Assembly (NCBI GenBank): GCA_044235425.1
Contig: JBIIHW010000010.1
Span: 62,001 to 126,000 of the forward strand
DNA: 64,000 nucleotides
Reading direction: 5' to 3'
DNA from: JBJSXJ01 sp044235425
GTDB lineage: Bacteria; Planctomycetota; Planctomycetia; Pirellulales; Pirellulaceae
Numbering within the stretch: the stretch's first letter is position 1; every line of letters starts with the position of its first letter. The notes beneath the pieces were generated by a model. It had not been told where the DNA came from. It did not search any database and worked only from the letters and a program-made list of their open reading frames with translations. The translations under genes and the position numbers were made by a program. Positions 37,601-42,794 of the stretch are shown here, in pieces.

Positions 37601-38099
37601 TCAGCTGAGCGTTGCGGCTGTAGACACGCTGCAGCAGTGTCTCGCGCTTGATCAACTGTGGGTCCAGCGCCACGGGTAAGTTTGGTTCCGCACCCACCAC
37701 CTCTTTTTGATGCGGATAGCTCACGTTCAGCTTCGAGCGGAGATACTCGAGCGTCTTCTGCTGATCTTTGTCATAGGTGAGCAGCGCCAGACGGAGTTCG
37801 ATTTCCTGCAAGCGCGTTGTGCGATTGTGACGCTCTTGCCAAGGCTTGAACAACTCGCGGACCTGATCGAACTGCTCCGTGTTGAGCAAATGCAGGGCGT
37901 TGTAGTAGTAGTACTCCTCGGTGCCCGGAATCAACTGTTTGAGTGCCACGGAGCGGTCCGAGGCGAGCGCGAAGTCCTCGACGTAGCCGATTTCGTCAGC
38001 CCGCAGCGAGCGATGGGGGTTGTTCACATCCGATCCCATCAATGCCAGGCCGATGGCTGCCGCACTCCACAACCGACGTGATTTAAATAGGCGCTTCAT
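31611..38099 (-). CDS. Alpha-2-macroglobulin-like giant exported protein
   Basis: A 2162-residue protein with an N-terminal signal (LWSAAAIGLALMGSD). The first 420 residues are helical and repeat-like. From about residue 440 there are beta-sandwich domains with macroglobulin character (TNKSQFGADEPVTLDLHIKN, FPQLKKPGVYVVDFIGNG, GRTGEPKASRAVNLVAKHRD, LEVKGV-like tails), a central Ala/Gly/Pro linker near 1350-1430, a segment with NYYQLPLDQRLPGLITVNAF near 1475, and a C-terminal carboxypeptidase-regulatory-like domain (HSTTGKPVAKAYVKVYARTD). No CxEQ thioester motif was seen, so it would not trap proteases covalently. A role as envelope-associated defence or scaffold protein is only inference. The ribosome site AGGGG is supplied by a 14-bp repeat directly upstream of the ATG. 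Confidence 0.7.
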   Translation of the reverse strand: MKRLFKSRRLWSAAAIGLALMGSDVNNPHRSLRADEIGYVEDFALASDRSVALKQLIPGTEEYYYYNALHLLNTEQFDQVRELFKPWQERHNRTTRLQEIELRLALLTYDKDQQKTLEYLRSKLNVSYPHQKEVVGAEPNLPVALDPQLIKRETLLQRVYSRNAQLNGVEDSALDWLVTQPLTPERRRHLLQRLKRPDYTGLPKLIVDDLNHPNSPGFGAFEIHRLLLLSQLEECLTLKPDLLNQTNFVQAYLTKLQPAADEDWRRDGNVREAYLERLWTFANRLAPVHNSLKAHVLYFRLVSDRAKGQYNAERFLTYLKLPRPLPYVSRKFLETEESRRHPVDLNTDFNSATLLPAIGNDEPLVQDYLSHFLVQAANYQAYTPYIEEEYLKQLFAVTKIVNGLGESEQWASFLPPEAFKRLKERVDIDFTATNKSQFGADEPVTLDLHIKNVSTLIVKVFEINTSSFYRENLREIDTDINLDGLVANDEKTYQYQDPPLRRVARKFEFPQLKKPGVYVVDFIGNGRSSRALIRKGKLSQVVRTTPAGQRFTIIDEKNKPVNDARLWLAGREYQADQEGSILVPFSTDPERRSIVISRGELSSLDSFQHEGENYSLSAGIYVDRESLLTRKKARVVIRSGLSLNGTPVTIKRLEDVSLIITTTDLDGVATTQEIPNLPLFEDRETEHEFQVPARTAAIQFVLRAKIQNKSQGRKNDLVVQESFTLNEINRTEKIEDLFLVRAAGKYFVELLGRTGEPKASRAVNLVAKHRDFQEPIQVTLKTDALGRVQLGELAEIVTLTATGPEGTSHSWPLQADAYSYPATIHGRVGEAVTLPYLGSKPEASREELSLLELRGDNYVADRFTALTIKNGLVVIDKLPAGDYDLWLKGVNQRLRVRLVAGDQIGNYIVGSIRQLETRPLAPLAIASVTAEADRVQISLSNVSKVARVHVFATRYVPAFQAYGHLAKVRDAEPYLFTSGSAASVYVTGRNIGDEYRYIIDRKYAKKYPGNTLERPSLLLNPWAVRSTETGEVVAQRGESFRGKGEAEMGDASRKAAGDARLADAGGFSDLDFLAEASVVLVNLTPDEKGVVTIPKAAIGAHQQLHIVAVDPLHTTYRSLTMEEPKTQLLDLRLTSGLDPAKHFTQQKQTSLVASGAVFELADITTTRFDNYDSLARVYSLYTTLSKDPKLAEFRFILQWPTMKIEEKRAQYSKYACHELNFFLAKKDPEFFNAVVKPYLANKKEKTYLDRWLLGDNIQDFTRPWSHGQLNIAERILIAQRVANERTSEARHVADLFEMLPPNVDEFIRLFDTAVKGRSLEASDQLGLANAQADAQQAKLGAVLEKAAERALDGKGSGGPAMAGKPRTAAAAAAPGAPPPPAPAGGAGGGFGAAKKDAGRELAENEQLKRKLADKSAALDEAAKSLQARDGNALRRARSGEAKAADREAGEARKQQQFFDTDEKDRLAERQLYRKLDPTREWAENNYYQLPLDQRLPGLITVNAFWRDYAQHDPAQPFLSKNFAAASRNFSEMMLALAVLDLPFTAPQHEVKFEGRKMTLKAAGPMIVFHEEVKLAQEAAAATPILVSQNFFRHGDRQRVENGETVDKYVTDEFVIQTVYGCQVVVTNPTSSRQKLTVLIQVPIGAIPVLNSQFTRTMHITLEPYHTQTVEYHFYFPAAGKFAHFPVHVAKNEQMIAAAKPMEFPVVEKPSKIDAGSWDHVSQHGTNEEVLAFLSKQNIQRLNLDKIAFRMRDKAFFEATISLLSSRRVYHPTLWSYALMHNVAPAVQEFLRHTDALVNETGGRLTSPLLTHDPVERRTYEHLEYKPLVNARAHALGKRRQIVNNRLQEQYHRLLKQLSYQRELTDEDWLAITYYLVLQDRVEEALAAFGKVRVEKIATRMQYDYCAAYLDFFTADLAGARAIATKYVNHPVDRWRNTFAAVIAQLDEAEGKLAATVDAEDRTQQLAALAATEPTFDFTVEAKQVSINYQNLKSVRVNYYVMDVELLFSRNPFVQQFGGQFSAIRPNQTQEIALPEKASSHKFALPESLHNKNVLVEIVGGSQTKNQPYYSNSLSVQVVANYGQVKVTHSTTGKPVAKAYVKVYARTDSGEVKFYKDGYTDIRGRFEYASLSTNDLETAGRFSILILSDEFGAIVREAAPPTR

Positions 38100-38103
38100 A
38101 CGT

Positions 38104-38159
38104 TAACCCCTGTGGAATAACCCCTGTGCAATAACCCCTGTGCAATAACCCCTGTGCAA
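38104..38159 (-). repeat. four copies of a 14-bp repeat carrying Shine-Dalgarno-like cores
   Basis: On the plus strand TAACCCCTGTG(G/C)AA is repeated four times; read on the minus strand each copy holds ACAGGGGTTA. The copy nearest the macroglobulin-like gene places AGGGG 7 bases before its ATG, so the repeat seems to provide the ribosome binding site, with three further copies stacked upstream. Confidence 0.85.
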
Positions 38160-38444
38160 TACTAGCCTTGCGACTGCCATCGTGCTCGATCGCCGCGTCC
38201 CCAGACAAGAAGACGGAAGAGACACTAGTAGATACCGAGTATGCGTCAAAAGTTCCGCAACTCAAAAAAGTTTCCCATTTGGCACGCTTGGGCAGCGGCC
38301 AATAACCCCACCCCTGGTTTTCCATTCGATCTCTATCAGGCCGGGGTATTTCACCTAGCAACTCGGTGACTCGGCTTCAGAGGCTGTCGGATATGTCGCC
38401 ATAAACGCAAACATCACCAAGCGTTAGCGACAGAACTGATCCCG
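38160..38444. other. intergenic stretch between the 14-bp repeats and the 124-bp array
   Basis: No gene, hairpin or promoter could be supported here. It should contain the promoter of the giant minus-strand gene. Confidence 0.4.
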
Positions 38445-39286
38445 ACCCGACCTTGCGTCGGGCGACAGAGCCGCTCCCGACCCGACCTTGCGTCGGGCGA
38501 AGCAGTGATTTCCGTGGTTACTCCGCGGCTGGCGCACGCGTAGATCGCTGCGGTAAGCCGTCCGCTTACCGACTTGGAAAGTCGGGCGACAGAACGGCTC
38601 CCGACCCGACCTTGCGTCGGGCGAAGCAGTGACTTCCGTGGTTACTCCGCGGCTGGCGCACGCGTAAATCGCCTCGGTAAACTTTCCGCTTACCGACTTG
38701 GAAAGTCGGGCGACAGAACGGCTCCCGACCCGACCTTGCGTCGGGCGAAGCAGTGACTTCCGTGGTTACTCCGCGGCTGGCGCACGCGTAAATCGCCTCG
38801 GTAAGCTTTCCGCTTACCGACTTGGAAAGTCGGGCGACAGAACAGCTCCCGACCCGACCTTGCGTCGGGCGAAGCGGTGACTTCCGTGGTTACTCGGCGG
38901 CTGGCGCACGCGTAAATCGCTGCGGTAAACCGTCCGCTTACCGACTTGGAAAGTCGGGCGACAGAGACGCTCCCGACCCGACCTTGCGTCGGGCGAAGCG
39001 GTGACTTCCGTGGTTACTCGGCGGCCGGCGCACGCGTAAATCGCTGCGGTAAGCTTTCCGCTTACCGACTTGGAAAGTCGGGCGACAGAGACGCTCCCGA
39101 CCCGACCTTGCGTCGGGCGAAGCGGTGACTTCCGTGGTTACTCCGCGGCTGGCGCACGCGTTAATCGCTGCGGTAAACTTTCCGCTTACCGACTTGGAAA
39201 GTCGGGCGACAAAGGGGTTACTCCGCGGCCGGCGCACTCGTAAATCGCTGCGGTAAATTTGCCGCTTCACGACTTGGACAGTCGTG
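38445..39286 (+). repeat. tandem array of 124-bp hairpin-rich units upstream of rpsB
   Basis: Five full 124-bp units start at 38569, 38693, 38817, 38941 and 39065, with a partial unit before them (from 38445) and a shortened unit after them (39189-39267, missing 44 bases). Each unit holds four hairpins: CCGACTT-GGA-AAGTCGG, CCCGAC-CTTGC-GTCGGG, GTGAC-TTCCGTG-GTTAC, and GGTAA(G/A)C-N5-GCTTACC, the last sharing two bases with the next unit's first hairpin. Substitutions between units are few. The array ends in a variant hairpin directly before the candidate rpsB promoter. There are no unique spacers, so it is not a CRISPR array. Confidence 0.95.
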
Positions 39287-39287
39287 C

Positions 39288-39316
39288 TTGTTGCCCTTTT
39301 GGGGTTTTGTTACACT
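39288..39316 (+). promoter_or_regulatory. candidate sigma70 promoter of the rpsB operon
   Basis: TTGTTG (39288-39293) and TACACT (39311-39316) are separated by 17 bases. It starts 1 base after the final hairpin of the 124-bp array and would give a leader of about 155 bases before the rpsB start. Confidence 0.55.
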
Positions 39317-39402
39317 ACGTGGCCCGGTTTTTGGAACGGGATTTACTTACTATTACTTCGTTAATTCGGCGAAGGTTCGACCTGTGATCCCCGGCGTATT
39401 TG

Positions 39403-39464
39403 CTCCGTTGGTGCGGAGTGACTGCTCCTGGTGATCATCGCCGTACTGACCGCTTTGTGCGGTC
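39403..39464 (+). promoter_or_regulatory. rpsB mRNA leader with two stem-loops
   Basis: CTCCG/CGGAG (39403-39418, 6-base loop) and GACCGC/GCGGTC (39448-39464, 5-base loop) are both perfect stems. The second ends 2 bases before the GGGAG ribosome site. In many bacteria rpsB is autoregulated by S2 binding to the leader; whether this one is the same device is inference from position. Confidence 0.45.
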
Positions 39465-39478
39465 TAGGGAGAATGATT

Positions 39479-40267
39479 GTGTCTCAAGGTACTGCCCCAG
39501 CGGCTCCGGCTCCGGCTCCGACGTTAGTTGAAGAATTGATTCAGGCAGGCTGTCATTTCGGCCATCGCGCAAGTCGATGGAATCCGAAGATGGCTCCTTA
39601 CATTTATGCTCGCAAAGGTCTCATCCACATCGTCGATGTGCGGGAGACCGTGCGTGGATTGTTGCGAGCGAAAAAGTATTTGGGCCAGGTGTCGGGGGGT
39701 GGCAGTTTGGTGCTGTTTGTCGGCACCAAGCGTCAAGCTCAAGGGGCCGTCGAGCGTGAAGCATTGCGCTGCGGCATGCCGTTCGTGGCGGAACGCTGGC
39801 TGGGTGGTGCGCTGACGAATTTCCGCACGATTCGCAGTCGTCTCGCTCGCCTCGAAGAACTCGAACGCCTCCGCAATAGCCCGGAACTGCAGACCTATTC
39901 CAAGAAGATGCAGTCCGCTTTGGCTCGTGAATATCGCAAGATGTATCGCAACTTGAACGGTTTGCGGCTCTTGAATCGCATGCCCGAATGCTTGGTGGTG
40001 TTCGACCCGAAGAAGGAAAAGAATGCCATTCGCGAAGCTCGTTCGCTTGGTATCACCACGTTGGCCTTGATCGATACCGATTGCGATCCGGATTTGGTCG
40101 ATCTGCCAATTCCAGGCAATGACGACGGTATCCGTTCGATCGAGGTAATCGCCCGCCATTTGGCCGATGCGGTGCTGGCCGGCAAGACTCAACAAGCCGC
40201 TCAGAACAAGCAGCCTGAGGCGAATGCCAGCGAGGCAGCAGCGATTGCTGAGAAGTCCGAAGGTTAA
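39479..40267 (+). CDS. rpsB: 30S ribosomal protein S2
   Basis: Small-subunit ribosomal protein needed for S1 binding and translation initiation. The 262-residue product has the S2 landmarks: LIQAGCHFGHRASRWNPKM, IYARKGLIHIVDV, FVGTKRQAQGAVEREA, ERWLGGALTNFRTIRSR and ITTLALIDTDCDPDLVDLPIPGNDD. GTG 39479 was chosen as start because GGAG (39468-39471) lies 7 bases upstream; the in-frame ATG at 39473 is too close to it. The N-terminus carries an Ala/Pro stretch (APAAPAPAPT) before the conserved core, longer than in E. coli. First gene of the cluster rpsB-tsf-pyrH-frr, an order found across bacteria. Confidence 0.97.
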   Translation: MSQGTAPAAPAPAPTLVEELIQAGCHFGHRASRWNPKMAPYIYARKGLIHIVDVRETVRGLLRAKKYLGQVSGGGSLVLFVGTKRQAQGAVEREALRCGMPFVAERWLGGALTNFRTIRSRLARLEELERLRNSPELQTYSKKMQSALAREYRKMYRNLNGLRLLNRMPECLVVFDPKKEKNAIREARSLGITTLALIDTDCDPDLVDLPIPGNDDGIRSIEVIARHLADAVLAGKTQQAAQNKQPEANASEAAAIAEKSEG

Positions 40268-40300
40268 GATCGTTTCCGACTCCCAGTGTTCGCTGGATCG

Positions 40301-40346
40301 AAGTTAAGTTGAAGTCCGGTTGCCGGCTAGGCTGCGTCTTTAACTT
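40301..40346 (+). other. inverted repeat in the rpsB-tsf spacer
   Basis: AAGTTAA (40301-40307) pairs with TTAACTT (40340-40346), with a small CCGG-rich hairpin inside. The rpsB-tsf gap of 268 bases is large, and this may be a regulatory structure or processing site. No T-run follows. Confidence 0.35.
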
Positions 40347-40535
40347 GCAAAACCAAGCGGACCAGGTGAGCTGAAACTCTGTCGGATAAATAGTAGATGA
40401 ACGTCGGCGGCAGTTGTTAGGTCGACCGACGTATCTGGCTCAGCGACTGTCCCCAGCGACCGCTCGCTCAGGCCAAAGCAAGATTCTGGAACTAGATCAC
40501 GAACTGAATTTGAGAATTACGAGGAGACTCGAATC

Positions 40536-41363
40536 ATGGCTGAAATCACTGCAGCGATTGTCAACGCGCTTCGCAAAGAGACGGGTTTGCCGATGATGGA
40601 CGTGAAAAAGGCACTCGTCGACGCGAACGGTGAGGTGGAGGAGGCCAAGCGGCTGCTGCGGGAACGTGGCTTGAAGGTGCTGAGCAATCGGCTTGATCGC
40701 GAAACCGCTTTTGGACGCTTCGGTATTTACACGAGCACGACGGTGGGCGCGATTGTGGAACTGAAGTGCGAAAGCGCACCGGTGGCGGGTACGGACGAAT
40801 TCATCCAGCTGGCCAACGATCTGGCAACTCAGCTGGCCACGGGACCAGGAGCTGCAACGGCTGACGAATTGCTTGACCAGCCTTCGCCGAGCAAGCCGGG
40901 TGTTACGCTGCGTGAGCAGAAGGATGAGATGTTTAATCGCATCCGCGAAGTGTTCAACATTGGCCGCATCACTCGACTGGATGGCAGCTGCGGTGCTTAC
41001 TGCCACAATTCGTCGACCGTCTCGGGCGTGCTGCTCCAGATTGAAGGCGGCAACGAGGCGGCCGCTCGGGATGTCTGCATGCATATCGCGGCGATGCGAC
41101 CGATGGGACTGCGGAAGGAAGACGTGCCGGCTGAGGAAGTGGATAAGGAACGTGCGATCCTCAAGGATGCAGCGCTCAAGGAAGGCAAGCCAGCCAACAT
41201 CGTCGACAAGATCGTGGAGGGGCAGCTGCGTAATTTCTATGCCGAACGAGTGCTCACCGAGCAGCCATTCGTCAAGGAAAACAAGCAGACAGTTGGCCAA
41301 TACGCTCAGCAGAATGGCATGAAGCTGATCCGTTTCGTCCACTGGGAACTCGGCAAGGAGTAG
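40536..41363 (+). CDS. tsf: Elongation factor Ts
   Basis: Guanine-nucleotide exchange factor for EF-Tu. The 275-residue product begins with the UBA-like N-terminal domain (IVNALRKETGLPMMDVKKAL, then EVEEAKRLLRERG) and continues into the core domain (VGAIVELKCES, FIQLANDLATQLA) and the C-terminal segment ERAILKDAALKEGKP. The family's TDFV motif, whose Asp-Phe pair enters EF-Tu and helps release GDP in E. coli (Asp80, Phe81), is replaced here by SAPV. The rest of the protein and the operon position leave no doubt about identity. A GAGGAG site precedes the ATG. Whether the change is lineage-wide cannot be told from this window. Confidence 0.95.
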   Translation: MAEITAAIVNALRKETGLPMMDVKKALVDANGEVEEAKRLLRERGLKVLSNRLDRETAFGRFGIYTSTTVGAIVELKCESAPVAGTDEFIQLANDLATQLATGPGAATADELLDQPSPSKPGVTLREQKDEMFNRIREVFNIGRITRLDGSCGAYCHNSSTVSGVLLQIEGGNEAAARDVCMHIAAMRPMGLRKEDVPAEEVDKERAILKDAALKEGKPANIVDKIVEGQLRNFYAERVLTEQPFVKENKQTVGQYAQQNGMKLIRFVHWELGKE

Positions 41364-41369
41364 TGTGAG

Positions 41370-42131
41370 ATGAATCGAGCGACGGCGGGTGATTCGCAAC
41401 CCGCTTACCGGCGCGTGTTACTGAAGCTTTCGGGTGAGAGCTTCAGCCGTGCGGGAGAGCGTGGGATTGGGATGGAGGAAGTGCTGCACATCGCGCGGCA
41501 AGTCCAGAAAGCAGCCCAGTCTGGCTGTCAAATCGCCGTCGTGATCGGCGGTGGCAACATTCTGCGTGGTTCGCAGTTCAAGGATCAACATGGTGGGATC
41601 CAAGAAGCTACCGCACACTACATGGGCATGCTCGCCACCGTCATCAACGGCTTGGCCATGCAGGATGCCTTGGAGTCACTCGGCTGCTCCACGCGCTTAA
41701 TGTCAGCCATTCGCATGGATGGAGTTGCGGAGCCGTATATTCGGCGGCGTGGACGACGTCATCTGGAAAAGGGCCGGATCATTATTCTGGCAGCTGGCAC
41801 GGGAAGTCCTTATGTGACGACCGACACCGCCGCAGCCCAACGCGCGTTGGAACTCGACTGCGATATCCTCATGAAAGCCACTCGGGTCGATGGCGTTTAC
41901 AGCGACGACCCCGAGAAAAACCCTCACGCGGTGCTCTACCGTGATCTGGAATACAGTGCGCTGCGAGAGCAGAACCTGCGTGTGATGGACAGCACGGCCA
42001 TCGCGCAGTGCATGGAACACAAAATGCCTATTCTCGTGTTCAATTACAAACGCGAGGGCAACATTCAGCGAGCGGTACACGGCGAGCGGATCGGTACACT
42101 GATCGGAACGCTCCGCAGTCGCTCCAGCTGA
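41370..42131 (+). CDS. pyrH: Uridylate kinase
   Basis: UMP kinase of the amino-acid-kinase fold that makes UDP from UMP with ATP; cytoplasmic, pyrimidine pathway. The 253-residue sequence shows LKLSGESFS (phosphate binding), AVVIGGGNILRG, HYMGMLATVINGLAMQDALE, FLAAGTGSPYVTTDTAAAQRA-like (here ILAAGTGSPYVTTDTAAAQR), and KATRVDGVYSDDPEKNP. All are expected for bacterial PyrH. The start codon lies 6 bases after the tsf stop, with an AAGGAG site overlapping the end of tsf, so translation is probably coupled. Confidence 0.97.
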   Translation: MNRATAGDSQPAYRRVLLKLSGESFSRAGERGIGMEEVLHIARQVQKAAQSGCQIAVVIGGGNILRGSQFKDQHGGIQEATAHYMGMLATVINGLAMQDALESLGCSTRLMSAIRMDGVAEPYIRRRGRRHLEKGRIIILAAGTGSPYVTTDTAAAQRALELDCDILMKATRVDGVYSDDPEKNPHAVLYRDLEYSALREQNLRVMDSTAIAQCMEHKMPILVFNYKREGNIQRAVHGERIGTLIGTLRSRSS

Positions 42132-42230
42132 GTTTTTTGATTTCTTGCGGAAGTCGCTGAAGACATCGTTGGTCGAGGCAACTGGCAATCGTTTCTACTC
42201 AACCTGTTTGGTCGCTCGCGAGGCTCTGAC

Positions 42231-42791
42231 ATGAACGCTGATGACATTCTGTTGGACGTGGAAGATCGCATGGATAAGGCGCTGCAGCATCTCAAGAGCA
42301 GCTTGGCCGGAATTCGCACGGGGCGTGCCAATCCCGGTTTGGTTGATTCGCTGCGAGTGGAGGCGTATGGTTCGCCGACGCCGATGAAGCAACTTGCTTC
42401 CGTCGGCGCTCCCGAGCCGAATCAAATCCTGATCAAGCCCTACGATGTTTCCACGATCAAAGACATCGAGAAGGCAATCATCAATAGTGGTCTCGGATTT
42501 ACCCCTCAAAGCGATGGACGGATCATTCGCTTGAATATCCCTGCCCTGAGCGCCGAGACTCGACGCAAACTCGTGGCGCGTGTGAAGGAACTGGCCGAAG
42601 AGGCAAAGGTGTCGATCCGCAATGTTCGTCGCGACGCCAACAAAGCTGCGGATCAAGCTGAGAAAGACAAAGTGATGAGCGAAGATGATCGCGATGCGCT
42701 CAAGGAGCAGATCCAGGAAATGACGAAGGATTATGAGACCAAGGCGGGTGACCTGGCGAAAGCTCGTGAAACCGAAGTCATGGAAAACTAA
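42231..42791 (+). CDS. frr: Ribosome recycling factor
   Basis: RRF, which with EF-G splits post-termination ribosomes. The 186-residue length is normal. Visible landmarks are ALQHLKSSLAGIRTGRANPGLVD (split helix of domain I), YGSPTPMKQLASVGAPEPN, IKPYDVSTIKDIEKAI, GRIIRLNIPALSAETRRKLV, and AKVSIRNVRRDANK. It follows pyrH after 99 bases. This completes the common rpsB-tsf-pyrH-frr order; the usual downstream lipid genes (uppS, cdsA) are replaced here by unrelated genes. Confidence 0.97.
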   Translation: MNADDILLDVEDRMDKALQHLKSSLAGIRTGRANPGLVDSLRVEAYGSPTPMKQLASVGAPEPNQILIKPYDVSTIKDIEKAIINSGLGFTPQSDGRIIRLNIPALSAETRRKLVARVKELAEEAKVSIRNVRRDANKAADQAEKDKVMSEDDRDALKEQIQEMTKDYETKAGDLAKARETEVMEN

Positions 42792-42794
42792 CCG

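Noticed and set aside
38083..38361. 92-residue minus-strand frame reaching into the giant gene
   Set aside because: It reads through the 14-bp repeats and overlaps the true start region of the macroglobulin-like gene in another frame.
38574..39128. Four near-identical 60-residue open frames spaced by 124 bp
   Set aside because: They are produced by the tandem repeat itself; they have no ribosome sites and their sequence simply reads the repeat unit.
38445..39286. Possible CRISPR array
   Set aside because: The units are directly joined with no unique spacers, are 124 bp long, and no cas genes are near.
39524..40195. 223-residue minus-strand frame opposite rpsB
   Set aside because: Shadow of the strongly conserved S2 coding region.
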